NCBI RefSeq assembly: GCF_932294415.1 | Contig: NC_065541.1 | Span: forward strand, 34,133,790 to 34,197,789 | Reading direction: 5' to 3' | Length of the DNA stretch: 64,000 bases | Origin: Quercus robur | Taxonomy: Eukaryota; Streptophyta; Magnoliopsida; Fagales; Fagaceae | Shown: piece by piece, positions 1 through 11,806 of the stretch | How the letters are laid out: every line of letters starts with the position of its first letter | How positions within the stretch are numbered: position 1 is the stretch's first letter | Made by a program: the position numbers and the translations under genes | The notes under the pieces: generated by a model | The model's input: only the letters and a program-made list of their open reading frames with translations | Database searches by the model: none | What the model was told of the DNA's origin: nothing

Positions 1-10
1 TAAGCAATAC

Positions 11-25
11 TACCATAAATGTCTT
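11..25. repeat. Target site duplication, 3' side of LINE-A
   Basis: TACCATAAATGTCTT is repeated exactly at 6276-6290. The two copies bracket the minus-strand LINE, whose poly(A) tail appears here as a T run just after this copy. A 15-bp duplication is typical of LINE target-primed integration. Confidence 0.93.
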
Positions 26-137
26 TTTTTTTTTTTTTTTGGTAAACATGGATATAACATTAACTAAGAAACATTGCCAATAGCAACATTAGTACAGAGT
101 CTTGGCGAGATACGCCCATCATATTATCATACAGAAG

Positions 138-3100
138 CTAAGATATAGCAGAGGGGGGAGGGGGGGGGGGGGAATCAAAAACTAAAGACAAAACAGCAGA
201 AGTTAATCCCAATTTAGCTAAGGCATCGGCACAAAAATTTGCTTCCCTGAAGCAATGTGATAATTTAGCTTGAGGAAAACGCAACAACAATTCCCTGCAA
301 TCATCAACAAGACCAGTCAAGTCTCCATTAGTATTGACATTGCTAGAAACTAGGGAAATTGGTGTGAATGCATCAAGTTCTATTTCCACAGTAGGAATTC
401 CCCTTTCTAAACACAGCCCTGGCCCATCCCTCAAAGCCCACAGCTCTGCGGCGATACTTGAGCTAACACTGATGGATTTTGCAAATCCCACAACCCACTA
501 TCCCGCGCTATCTTTGAGCAATCCGCCACACCTCGACAGCCCATTAATGCTAACAACTGAGCCATCAGTATTTAGTTTATGCCACCCCTCAGCTAGTTTC
601 AACCATTGAACCTGCTTCACTTGCCTATCCTTCCCCATGTTAGGCTCCAAAACACAGTACATAAGCTCTCGCGTTTGCATTTCCACCACCTGAACTAGAT
701 TTAGGTTAAAGGGTTGCTATTTGAAGGCCCTTCTATTCCATTGGAGCCATAAATTCCACATACCAAGCATGGAAAAATTGCACAAGTCATAATCCTTGCC
801 CAGTGCCATTGTGGATCCTAAAGCATTCTTTTTGATCCATGACTCAAGGTCATCCGAGAAGGACTGCTTGAGACTATCAGGGCAGCTTGAGTGCTCCCAA
901 AAGTTTTTTGCTATCGAGCAGTCCCTCAGTACATGAGTAATGCTCTCCTCCAGTTCTGTGCAACTGTCACAGCCACCCAATCCGCCAATACCTCGATGTG
1001 TCAAGATGGCTTTCACTGGTAAGCTCATGTGAGAGCACTTCCAAAGAAAAATTTTAATCTTAGGCAAAGTTTGGAGCTTCCAAATCCATTTGCCATGAAA
1101 ATCCGGTGCCTCTAGGTTCTCATCAATTGCCAACAAGTACGCATTTCTTGGGTCAAACTCCCCATTTAAGCTGGAAATCCAGCTCTTGTGATCCTCCCTC
1201 ACAACATATCTTCTAATAGGGGTGGCTCTCACTGCCTCCATATGTAATTAGGGAAGACAAATGAAAGGTTGGATAAATCCCAGCCATTGTTCGTAATCAC
1301 GTCCTTAATGCACACCTCACTCTCTCCTTGGTTCAAAGGACCTTCAATGAGGGACCTAATTGTGCCAATGTTCAACCACTTATCATTCCAGAAACTTAGT
1401 AGGCTATTGTAGCCCACTGTCCACTTAGAGCCCTTCACACAAATGTTTCTTCCTATCTTCACTGCCTTCCAAGCTCTAATATAAGCCTTGGGCTTACTAG
1501 CAAACCCAGCCATGTACTTTTTCCTTAACACATCAGCCCAACCACCATTTTCAGAGTTCTCCATTTGCCAACATAATTTAGCAGCTTGCGTCAAATTTCT
1601 TCCTCTAGCTTCCTGAATGCCCAAGCCCCGACGACACTTTGGTTTAGTAACTTTTTTCCAGCAAACCATATGCAATTTTTTATGATCTTTTGTCGATCCC
1701 CACACAAAATTCTTGTTAACCTTATCAAGATTATTTAGAATTCGGGTAGGGAGCATGCACCCCCGCATCACATAGGTAGGGGACTAATTGGGCAATCACT
1801 ACCCTTCCTGCCATCGATAGTAAATTTGCTTTCCAACCTTGCAACTTATTTTGCACCCTTTCCACCAAGAAGTTAAAATTTTAAGATGTTAAGCTCGGAT
1901 GCTTGATTGAGAAGCCCAAGTACTTACTAAGATTCGGGGTCGAGTGAATGCCAAGCACCTCACACAACTCCTCTCTAGTTTTTGGACTAGTATTTAGGGA
2001 GAAATAAACCTTAGACTTATTCAAGCTGACTTTTTGACCTGAAAATTCACAAAAAGAATCCAAAGTCTCTCTCACACTACTACAATTCATCAAATCAGCT
2101 TTTACAAAAAGGACCAGGTCATCGGCAAAGAATAGATGGAAAAAGCTTGCACCCCTCTTGAAGCCCAGACCGAATCCCACATATTTTTCTCATATCTTCG
2201 CAAAATAAGAAAACCAAACACTTCCATACACATGATGAATAAATAAGGGGAGAGGGGGTCCCCTTGTCTAATACCCCTTGATGGTTGAAAAGGCTCAAGT
2301 TTACCACCATTAAGAAGAATTGAGATCGAAGAGCTAGACACATAACTCATAATAAGTTTGATTAGATAGGGGGGTAGCCTGTAAAGCTCAAGAAAATCCC
2401 TAATAAAATCCCACTCAAGTTTATCATAAGCTTTCTCCAAATCAATTTTGATGGCCATAAAACCCATCTTTCCCTTTTTGAGCGTCATTGTATGAATAAG
2501 CTCTTGTGCGATGATCATATTATCTAACCCCATTCTTCTCGAAACAAAAGCGGTTTGGAGAGGAGATATGAGTTTAGGCAAAAAAGGTCGAAGTCTCCTT
2601 ACTATGATCTTGGTGACCACTTTGTACATTGTGTTACATAGGCTTATTGGTCTAAAGGAAGCCAGACAATCAGCCCCTAGATGCTTTGGGATAAGAGTGA
2701 TAAGGGTCTCATTTAGGTGAGGGGGCATGGTGGAACTTTGAAACACCTTGAACACTTCATTCACCACCGAAGTACCAACTTACTCCTAGTAAGCTTGGAA
2801 GAACCCCGCATGCATCCCATCAGGCCCTGGAGCTTTAAGTGGCTTAAGACTCCACAACCTCCTTCACTTCTAATCTGGTCAGATTTGCACATAAGTTGCT
2901 AACATCTTCATTCCCGAGGAAACTAGGCCAAGTGCTCAAACTCCAACTCATTATAGGAACACTAGATGCACTAGTAGAGAAGAGATTTATAAATCTGCTT
3001 CTAATCAGATCAGCAATTTCACTCTTGCCCTGAACCCAATTCCCCAGGTTGTCCTTAAGGCAAAGGATTATGTTCCTTATTCTTCGAATCAAGGCCGAGG

Positions 3101-4183
3101 TATGGAAGAAGCTCGTATTTCGATCCCCTGTATAAGCCAGTTGTACCTGGATTTTACAGACCATGATTCCTTCTCATATTGGAGAACTTCAAAATACTCC
3201 TTTCTAAGTTGACATTCCAGGTTAATGAGGTAATTATTTGGCTCATTAGCAATTCTAGTTTGAATTCCTCTATGTCTAGCCTCAATTCTTTTTTTCCTTT
3301 GAAAGATATCTTCAAACACTTCTCTATTCCAAATCTTGACATCAGTTGTGAACTTCTCAACATTTAATTTCAAGGGTCCATCCTCGGTCCAAGAGTCAAC
3401 TATAACTTCCGGGAAGAGGGGATGTGACATCCACATGGACTAGAATCGAAAAGGCTTACATAAATTAGATGGGCCATGATCATCCAATTTAAGCAGCACT
3501 GGGCAGCGGTTAGAATGTGTGCGAGCCAAGTGGTGAATTGCCGCCTTTGGATGCAGCCCTCTCCAATTAGAATTTGCAAACCCTCTATCCAACCTCTCTT
3601 GAATGAAGTGACCCACCTCCCTTTTATTGACCCAAGTGAATCAAGGCCCACGGAAGCCCAAATCCACCATACCACAAGATTCCAGACAATCCTTAAACAT
3701 TTGAACTCTTCTAGGATTAAAAGGGTTCCCTCCCAACTTGTCACCACTAGATAATAACTCATTAAAATCATCCAACATCAGCTAGGGTAATTCGTGCATG
3801 GGGGCAATAAAAGCTAAATTTTTCCACAACAATTTCCTTTCCTCTAATCTAGGACTAGCATAAATAGATGAAAGAAACCAAGAAGAATTTAGAGCACGTA
3901 CCTTGACCACCACGTGTATTTCCTGTTCAATTTTTGCTAATTGCGTAATTTCAACCGCATTAGACTTCCAAAGCACCCAAATACCACCCGAGTATCCAAT
4001 AGTGTCAACGTGTAAGGCTCCATCAAAAGGAAGCCTATCTGTAATATCCTTTGCCTTCTCTCCCCTAACTCAAGCTTCCATAATAATCACAATTGTGGGA
4101 GTATGGGTATTAATCAAATTCTTCAAAGTGACATGAAAGCGAGGGTTCAGAGCCCCCTTACAATTCCATAGTAAAATATTCAT
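138..4183 (-). pseudogene. LINE-A ORF2 (endonuclease, reverse transcriptase, zf-RVT, RNase H), inactivated
   Basis: ORF2 starts at the ATG at 4183 (MNILLWNCKGALNP, the usual plant L1 endonuclease start with the catalytic Asn). Then come endonuclease pieces (DDFNE near 3770; ERLDRGFANSNW and SDHCPVLL near 3480-3560), reverse transcriptase (FRPISLCNTMYKVV, KIDLEKAYDKLEW and SRGIRQGDPLSPYLF at 2240-2660; FFADDLVLF near 2120), the zf-RVT domain (WKLQTLPKIKIFLWK, CDSC, ITHVLRDC at 900-1090) and RNase H (NTDGS, AELWALRDG, IELDA, ANFCADALAKLG at 190-590). Several stops are present, at least one CGA to TGA, and the frame changes near 3125, 2800, 2150 and 1240. It encodes no active enzyme now. Confidence 0.88.
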
Positions 4184-6251
4184 TGGGACAGATAAGGGAA
4201 GAGCCAGTGTTCCTTCGTGCAGATTCTAAGCTTCCATCTTGCCCAGTAATCTCCATCCCAACTCTCTCAGTGACCTCTTGGAGAATTTCACTCCCTGTGC
4301 AAGGAGCACCATGTGTTCTAGTACTTCCATCTATGTCTCCCTTGATGATATCAGTAGGTTTAAAACCCCCCATGGTTGCTTCGGCCTGAACCAGACTCTT
4401 GGAAATTACGTTTCCTCAACACCTCACTACCCCCATCTTGGACATCCAAATTTTCCTTACCACATCCTTTCCTCCAATTCCAAGCCTTTCAAGCTTTGAT
4501 CCAGAGATTGCGGTGATAGCGCTCTCCACCTGAAAACTTGTGCTTCCCCCTTTGTCGAACCATTTGACAAAAATATCCACTAAAGGCAAGCCCATTCCAT
4601 CCATGTCGGGTCTGATAGCGGAAGCCATCCCTTCTTTTTACTTTCTGGAGTTAGAGGGAAGATATGTTGCCATGCTTGCATCTCTTCCAGATTGTACCAA
4701 CCCCAAATCATAGTAGGGCTTGCTTTTATTTATGCCAGCATGCTCGGAGATACCACCATGATTTTTCCCTTTCGGAAAATTGCCCACTCTTGATTGCTCC
4801 GGCCATCTAGCCCTGCCATCTCCCTTCCCACTGCTTACTAAGCCAAGAGGTATGGTTGATCCAACGAGACTTCTATTGCCAGAGACACAAGTAGCAAAAG
4901 GGGTAGGTGATGTCACATGCTTGGGGTTGCTCTCAGCACCAAAAGAAAAGATAGGAGCACTATTAGAATTGTGAAAAGAAGCTTCTTGAAAGGACTGCAG
5001 GTTCTTTTTCATTAAAAAGGGAGGCTACTTTTTCCTTTCTTTACCTGAGGAAGGGCTTTGTGAAACCCTGTGGCCTGCCTCCTTATTTTCTTTGTCAAGC
5101 CCATGCCTTACAATATAAGGTGGCTTCTCACGTGTCATGTGTACCTGCCTAGTTGAAGCCTTAATATTATGAAAATACCCTTTGTTCGGGCCCACGCCCA
5201 CTCCTTGAATGGGGTTTCGAAATCCCTCAGGCTTAGCTCCTGCTTTTTTCCTCTTAACAAGCAACCATGGGCCATAAGCTTCCTTCCCATCACCTTTCAA
5301 ATCAACCTCCACATTTCCCGCCTCTTGCAAACAGTCACCAGCCTTCCCACTAGTGTCAGCTTTATTGACAGAAGAGACAATCCCCTCCACCACCGAAGTT
5401 TGCATCCTTTCCGTGATTGTAAACGGGCAACCTTCCCGCCGGTGCCCCACCCGACCACTGGAAAAGCATAGTGTGTTAATACCCTAATAGAGCACTTCTT
5501 GGACAACCCCTTTGAGGAGAATGCTCGTGGTCAGTGGCTTATCTAGGTTAACTTGAATGCAAATTCTTGCAAACTGACCCCTCTCCTCTGATACAGTATT
5601 AGAATCCACCCTCAAGACTGGTCCAATGGCATTGCCAATTTCTCTTAGCACCCCAGGATCGTAATATTCAAACAATAGCTCCGGCAACCTAATCCACATA
5701 GCCACCAAATTGCACACTGCATTAGATGGTTTGAAATTTGGCTCCTACGCTCTAATTGTTAAACAATGACCCCCGATGAACCATGGTCCTCCCTTAATGA
5801 CGTTCCCATAATCCTCAACGAGCCCGAACCTCATAAGGAAAAAATCCTGCCTAAAGTTGACACAGTCAAATCGCCCCGCTAGCTTCCATAAGCTCATTAC
5901 CATCATGCGGAGGTAATGGAAACCCATAATCCGTCCAAAAACCTTTACAATCAAGGCATGGTTCCATCTTTCCCTAATGGACCTTCTTGTATCTGGACTC
6001 AAGTTGACAGCCACCATACCATTTATCAGCTCACCCATACTCACCAAAGGGGTAGACATGTCCAGCTCGTAACTATCTAGGTTGAAGGCCTGTGCAAAGG
6101 TGCTTGGCATCCCATCGACAAGCTTATCTCGGTAGGATGGAGGAGAGCCAAACTCCGAGGCTCCCTTCGCATCTTTTACCTTTTTTGTGCTCCATTGGAG
6201 CTCTACCTCTTCTTCTATGGTCTTTTCGCCTTGAGAGAACTCGCACTCCAT
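4158..6251 (-). pseudogene. LINE-A ORF1 (DUF4283 / zinc-knuckle RNA-binding protein), inactivated
   Basis: ORF1 starts at the ATG at 6251. The first 168 residues form a DUF4283-like domain (motifs RWNHALIVKVFG, FRQDFFLMRF, GGPWFIGGHCLTIR). The segment around 5484-5717 (IRLPELLFEYYD, FARICIQVNLDKPL) continues the same frame, followed by a zinc-knuckle remnant near 5415-5480 (CFSSG..GHRREGC), where the second cysteine is serine. All the open pieces from 6251 to 4158 share one frame, about 698 codons, broken only by premature stops near 5745, 5484, 5025, 4638 and 4416. The first is TAG where the family has the tryptophan of a WEPNF motif. The protein would coat LINE RNA. It overlaps the ORF2 start by about 26 bp. 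Confidence 0.82.
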
Positions 6252-6275
6252 TTCCTTAAACCAAAATTTTTAATT

Positions 6276-6290
6276 TACCATAAATGTCTT
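6276..6290. repeat. Target site duplication, 5' side of LINE-A
   Basis: This is an exact copy of TACCATAAATGTCTT at 11-25. It lies just upstream (in element orientation) of the LINE 5' end, and the ORF1 start codon is only about 25 bp away, so little 5' UTR remains. Confidence 0.93.
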
Positions 6291-6728
6291 AATGTTAAGA
6301 CTTAAGACCAATAAATGTTAAACAAATAGTGGCTTAGCAAATTGCAAGAAACCTCCTATCAGAAAATGCAATTAGCTTGTGGGGTCATAATGAAGGACTG
6401 TTTCAAGGTCTTCCTCTACCTCCCTGACTTGAATAGTGGCCTAGGTTGTATTAATAAATAAATAAAAAGAAAAAAGAAAGGACTATCAATTAGTCGACAG
6501 TGTTAGTTGCTGCTATTATTCAGGAAATGTCCAGAATATTTGCTGCTATCCTAAAACGCAGTTACATAACCCAATTGCATGGTGGTCAGACGTTTGAAAT
6601 TTGCAAATCTTTCTAGAGACAAATTCCATTAGCATCTACAAATTGATAAACAAATAAATAGCCTAGGAGACTATTATGGTTCATCAATTTATTTATTGTG
6701 TATACAAAAGCGCGGAAAGTTGGTAATT
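6291..6728. other. AT-rich intergenic stretch, nothing recognised
   Basis: No ORF of note, no repeat ends and no RNA gene was seen. The sequence is ordinary AT-rich plant intergenic DNA. Confidence 0.6.
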
Positions 6729-7122
6729 AGAGCATTCACATCTAAGGTGCTAAAAAATTTAGAACCTCAAAAATATATTTGGACAAATTACAACTTATCC
6801 ACTTGTGGTTTGGTCAAAATTTATGTTACCTACCTATGGTTTGAAATCTAACACTTTACCCACCTGAGGTTAGCTCAGTTAGAATTCTGTAACCCACATC
6901 TGTTAAAAACAAGCTAAATATGTAATTTTGCTTTACTTTTATGTTTCTCTCCTCTAAAAAAATAAAAATAAAAATATAAGATCAAAACGAATCATGCGAA
7001 ACACTTACATCATGGGATTTCAAAACTCAGGTAGATGACTTAAATTTCGATCAAACTGCAGTGGGTAAGTTGTAATTTTCCCAAAATATTTTATCAATTT
7101 TAACTCATTATTTCAGATGTGA
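6729..7122. repeat. Small dispersed repeat with AGAGCATTCACATC end, split by a MITE
   Basis: The left end AGAGCATTCACATCT at 6729 and the right end AGATGTGA at about 7115-7122 are inverted relative to each other. They suggest a miniature element of roughly 90 bp once the MITE at 6781-7082 is discounted. The same left-end motif recurs at 34649. It resembles short non-autonomous hAT-like repeats of plants, but the superfamily is a guess. Its right end abuts the start of the Tat-like LTR sequence. Confidence 0.4.
6781..7082. mobile_element. MITE, about 302 bp, Mutator-like
   Basis: The left end GGACAAATTACAACTTATCC and the reverse complement of the right end (GGGAAAATTACAACTTACCC) are near-identical terminal inverted repeats. 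The similarity continues inwards (CACTTGTGGTTTGGTCAAAATT against CACTGCAGTTTGATCGAAATT). Imperfect 9-bp flanks, aatatattt and aaaatattt (8 of 9 identical), fit the target duplication of Mutator-type elements. There is no coding capacity. It sits inside the small repeat at 6729-7122. Confidence 0.72.
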
Positions 7123-8109
7123 GAGACTGCGCCCCCGGCCCCTTTTTATGATGTTGGGCCAAACCCACGTGAATGGGTGGAGTCGTGTTATTGCCTCTCA
7201 AAATGGAGGTTCGACTAGTTATATTTTCCCCTTTAAATTAAGGGTTTTATAATGGAGTCGTCACTTATTTAATTATTGGAATAAATAAGAAAACCAAAAT
7301 TGAAAAATTCCTCATTTTATTAATTTGTAATTGAATTTACATTGATCATAGGAAAATTATATGGCTTTGATCCTAGATACAATCTAAGATAAAGTACATG
7401 GTTTTGTTTCCTAGTTACAATCTAAAAATTGAAAATTACATGGATAAGCATTTGATCTACTAACCTTTGATCTAAGTTCGAAAGCTATGTTACAAGGTGG
7501 GAAGGTGTTAGGCACCCACCTTGCCCGGTGAAACTGCTCTTCTAGACTATGATGACCAACATTCATATCACATCATCCAATATGTTATCAATTAATTTGT
7601 ATGTTGAATTTAATGTGTGTGCATGTGATAAACCCTAATTTAATTTATTAAGCATTGCATTTGGATTGAAAAATAAATTCTAGTGAATGTGTGTGGATGG
7701 TGATAACTTAGATTCAAGGATTTGAAATAATTATTAAACAAATATGTTTTTCATATTTTTTATGTGGATTTAAGATTAAATCTAGTGATATGCATGAACA
7801 TGTGATGAACAACCAAGAATATGTGATGAACAACCAAGAACATGTGAAGAACACATAAGAACAATTAAGAATATTTAAACATATTCAAGGGAATTATCAT
7901 GCTTTAATCTTAAATTCTCATCATGGCAACATAAACAAACAGTTAGGGAAGGGGATTATACTTTCATGCAAGATTCATATGGTGGAGGAGGGGACTCTTG
8001 ATGAAAGTCCTAAGGGTGGAGGAAAAGAAGAGTTAGGAGAGGGAGAGTGAGTCTCACTCAATACCTTGAGTCTCAAAAAGACCAAGATATGACCAAGATA
8101 TGAGAAGAT
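7119..8109 (+). mobile_element. Left part of a Tat-like Ty3/gypsy LTR (fossil), split by a nested element
   Basis: This is non-coding sequence with the texture of a plant Tat/Ogre-type LTR: a GC-rich start (ACTGCGCCCCCGGCCCC), TGGAGTCGTCACTTA and GGTGTTAGGCACCCACCTTG. The inferred other half is at 10851-11806, where a TATA-like GTTTATATAG and a possible ...TGTCAACA end occur, followed by Tat-like gag. The two halves would make one LTR of about 1.95 kb interrupted by the chromovirus fragment at 8110-10850. No second LTR copy is in the window to prove this, so the boundaries are approximate. Confidence 0.45.
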
Positions 8110-10850
8110 TAATTTGATTCGTAAAAGATTGCAAACAGCACAAAGTTGACAGAAGAGTTATTATGACAACTCAAGAAGGAAAGTAGAATTTGAAGTTGGA
8201 GATATGGTATTTTTGAAAGTCTCCCCAATGAAGGGTGTGATGAGATTTGGGAAGAAGGGGAAGTTGAGTCTTAGATTTGTTGGTCCATTTGAGATCCTGA
8301 AACGTATTGGTAAAGTTGCCTACGAGTTGGCCTTACTGCCTACACTTGCAGGAGTGCATAATGTGTTTCATGTTTCCATGCTGAGAAAGTACATCCCGGA
8401 TCCTTCACATGTCTTGAACTATGAGCCACTCAAGATCAAAGACAACTTGACTTATGAGGAAATTCCAATCCAAATTCTTGACCGCAAGGATCATGTGCTA
8501 CGCACGAAGACCATAACATTGGTTAAGGTTCTTTGGAAGAATCACACATTGGAGGAGGCATCTTGGGAGCGAGAAGATGAGATGAAATCAAAGTATCCAG
8601 AGTTGTTCGTTAACGAAGGTATGTACGATTTCGAGGACGAAATTTTTTAAGGGGGGAAGGATGTAACACCCCATAATTTTGATACCAATTAAATTATTAT
8701 ACGTAAATTTTTAAAGGAGGCCTATAATTAAAATGGATTAAATTAATTTGGGTCTAAGGTATTAAAAAGAAGATAAATACTATGAAATATGAAGCCCAAG
8801 TGAGGTGACATAAGTACATATATGGGCCTTGAAAACCCTAGTCTTTTACCCCTTAAGCTACACGTGCATATTCTTATAAGGCTTCCTTTTTGCTTCAGCC
8901 GCATCAGACTACTGAACTTTGCTTCTCTTCACTGTGGCTGTGAGTAGAGATTACAGGTACGATTTTTATGATTATACTAATAGAGAAAAGGCTCCTAGAA
9001 TTGTTATTATATTTGATTAAAAATTGTATTATGGCCGTATGTCAGGAAGTCTTTGAATTGAACCAATAGAGTTTGTGGTTAATTTGCTTTCACACTAAGC
9101 CTCAATTGTTGACCGATTTATATGCATTCACACTAGTTCAACTGTGTAATAGATTTTGGGTCTTTGGAGTGATGATTACAATATTATAATAGCAATTGTT
9201 TATATAGCCGCAGTGGAATAGTAGTTCTAAGTCCAACATTGAGGCTGAAAAACTATGAATACTGAATACATTCTGACTAATTGTCATGCTATTGCCATGC
9301 TACATCACGTATTGCCATGCTATTCCCTACAAAGTATGGTCCAAGCTTTGATTGATTATATAGCTTTTACTTTTGTTTAATATATATATATATATATATA
9401 ATATTAAGGTCAGTAGATGTCCAGCGGCATCAAGAGGCATTCTAGCACTAGATTGATGGATTAAAGCAATCTCACGTGGCCTTCAATGTTAAGTTGAATA
9501 TATATAGTTATATATATAATGTTAGAGTCAATGGACATCCAGTGCATTAAGAGGGAATGCTAAGCAACAACTTAAGGCAATATGTGGCTTCCAATAGTAA
9601 ATTGGATGGTTACGTGAATAAATGGAGAATTTTAGATATATCATTATTGTCTAGGATAAAACCGTTTAAGTGTGAAAATAAGTTTTGAAGTGGGAAATTG
9701 TGTATTGATGAACCTATTTTTGGTGTTGCTAGGTTCTAATTCTATTGAATTGTTGTGATTCAAGGGAGGTTGATTTCCTTTATTTTTGCAACTAAGAGGT
9801 AAGTGGTGTTTACTAATTTTTTTTTTGGGGGGGGGGGGGGGGTTTCCCAAAACAGTGTTGGTTATTAAACTATTTTATATGAAAGAAATATGTTGATATT
9901 CTATATATAAATGAATATTTTACAAATGTTTGATGTGCACATTAACTATTCATTTTATGAAAAACTTGTGGGACAACCTAAATATATTTAAACTTGTATG
10001 TGTGAATATGTCTTTATATTTTGAGAAGTATGAATGGATTATTTTGTGAGCACATTGAATATGTTTTGAAAACCTATGGCAAGTCGTGATTAGAAGCTCA
10101 GTATGGTATTTAGTCCTTAGCAAGGGACAATCATACTGCAGCTAGTCCTTAGCAAGGGATGGTCACAGAAAAGGGGACACTGCACATTTGATAGCTCCTT
10201 AGCAAGAGAGTATACTATTGAGGATCCAAAAAGGAAGCTACTTAGCAAGGGAGTGCACCTTTAGATTCCAAATGAGCATTCCTTAAGAAAAAGGGATGGA
10301 AAGGAGGTTCTAGTCCTAAAAGGGGACAGCACAACCCTGTCAACGGGGCGTAAACATTGACCACGAGAAAAGCTTAGGAAAGTATTTATATGACGGTATA
10401 TATTATGATGGCTTACAATATAAAGATATTATTTTCTTTTACATGAAATATTTGATGACAAAATATTGATGAGTTACAAGTTGTGAATTTGTTGAAAGAA
10501 TTATTTATTTAAAAGGTTTGTTCTCACACCCCAATGTTAGTGAATTCCACTTATTGAGTTATTTCACCCACCTTTATTTCCCATTACAGATACATTAGAT
10601 GGATTACTGGAGTAGAGATTCTTGGGAGACAGAAGTTACGAACTATTTTTGTGGAACTGAGGATTTTATTATTATTTTATGGCATTAAACATTGTATTGG
10701 AGAATTATCTTTGAGGATGTTTTGTATTTAGTGAATTAGAGCTCTGACTCTTGTGATCAGATTCAAGGTTGCTAGTTTCTTTTATTTAATATTTTTATGG
10801 ATTATTCAGATTAAATAGACTTTTATTGCTTATGATTTTGGGGCGTTACA
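8110..10850 (+). mobile_element. 3' end of a Tekay-like Ty3/gypsy chromovirus (fossil, truncated)
   Basis: The piece holds the C-terminal part of the integrase (8110-8650), a purine tract (AAGGGGGGAAGGA) and one complete LTR at 8662-10850. The protein shows the chromovirus integrase tail (VFLKVSPMKGVMRFGKKGKL, RFVGPFEIL, GVHNVFHVSMLRKYIPDPSH) and a chromodomain-like end (YEEIPIQILDRK, VLWKNHTLEEASWE). Everything upstream, including the 5' LTR, gag, protease and reverse transcriptase, is absent, so the copy is a truncated fossil with additional small breaks. It appears to have landed inside the LTR of the Tat-like element around it. Confidence 0.82.
8662..10850 (+). repeat. 3' LTR of the Tekay-like element, about 2.19 kb
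   Basis: It begins TGTAACACCCC directly after a polypurine tract and ends GGGGCGTTACA, giving the 6-bp inverted ends TGTAAC/GTTACA. The length and the TGTAACACCCC start are typical of plant Tekay/Del chromoviruses. It contains a TA microsatellite near 9380-9400, a G run near 9826-9842 and several short AGCAAGGGA-type repeats at 10120-10260. Confidence 0.85.
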
Positions 10851-11806
10851 ACTTCACTAGAACTTAAGAGAAGAGAAGAGAAGAGAGGGGTTTTTTTTTT
10901 GTCTGTGTCCTGGAATGAAGGAGAGGAAGGGTTTATATAGTAGTGGTGGTGGAAATATGAATGAAATGCCATTTAATGAGGGTTGAAAAAGAATCATGAA
11001 CCTAGACCTCATTTTAGCCTTGGGGAAAATCTGGTGAATTAAATGGAGAGATTGGTGGGAGTGAGCAGCAAGCCCAAATTCGGTTTTCCCGTAGCTTCTG
11101 TAATAGCCTGTAGATCCAACTTCAAAAAATCATATATGACTTAATTCTGATCGGAATTGTCTTGTTCTTGTGCTCAAATTGAAGTCCCAGATGTCTAGTT
11201 TCTGGGAAAATTAACCTCATTCACAAATTCAAAATATTCTGAGAGATATCGATGAAATGGTGAGCAGAGGTCATTTGTTAGAAAATGGTTTCAGCACAAT
11301 TAACATTAATAGGTCCTAAATTAGCTCCCAATTAACATTAAATAGCTCCAATCACTCCCATTTCAGACTTAATTAGTTCCAAATTTACTCTAATTAAAAG
11401 ATAATTGCATAAATTACTTATTGAATAATTAATGTTTAACTATCTAGTTAATTAGGTGTGTGCAACCCCACCATAAAATGTAGTTCTAACCAATCAAATT
11501 ATGACACATCATCGATCTTAAATTGATTATACTTATAACCAATTGAAATCAATTGTTCATAATCACATATAGTCGGACTTAATTTGTGATGGTGCATCTC
11601 AGCCATTAAAACTTGATTTGATAATAACTTTCAATCTAGTGGTCCGATTAGGGCTTATGACCAGTCGATTTGATCGTTACAACATCAAGATCATTTTGGT
11701 GAAATGAGATTAAAGATCTAGAATCAAGATGCATATTTCTAAGGTAAAATTACCCTTTTACCCTCTAGGTGAGGTTAAATGCAGGTTGCAAAATGGAGTG
11801 TCAACA
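10851..11806 (+). mobile_element. Right part of the Tat-like LTR (fossil)
   Basis: Non-coding sequence between the Tekay-like LTR end and the gag-like region. It contains a TATA-like GTTTATATAG near 10931 and a possible LTR terminus (GGAGTGTCAACA) near 11806. I infer that it continues 7119-8109. This rests on position and texture, not on a second LTR. Confidence 0.42.

Larger units (their letters stand above)
26..6275 (-). mobile_element. LINE-A, full-length but decayed L1-type non-LTR retrotransposon
   Basis: The element is about 6.25 kb and reads on the minus strand. It has two ORFs: a nucleic-acid-binding ORF1, and an ORF2 with endonuclease, reverse transcriptase, zf-RVT and RNase H domains. 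Its poly(A) tail is the T run at about 23-40. An exact 15-bp target duplication at 11-25 and 6276-6290 sets both ends, so the copy is not 5'-truncated by more than a few bases. Both ORFs are dead: ORF1 has about five in-frame stops and no frameshift, and ORF2 has several stops and about four or five frame changes. It is clearly older than the second LINE at 15617-21384 and belongs to a different subfamily, with a much longer ORF1. Confidence 0.93.

Noticed and set aside
334-609. Plus-strand frames across 334-5506
   Set aside because: They are antisense shadows of LINE-A ORF1 and ORF2.
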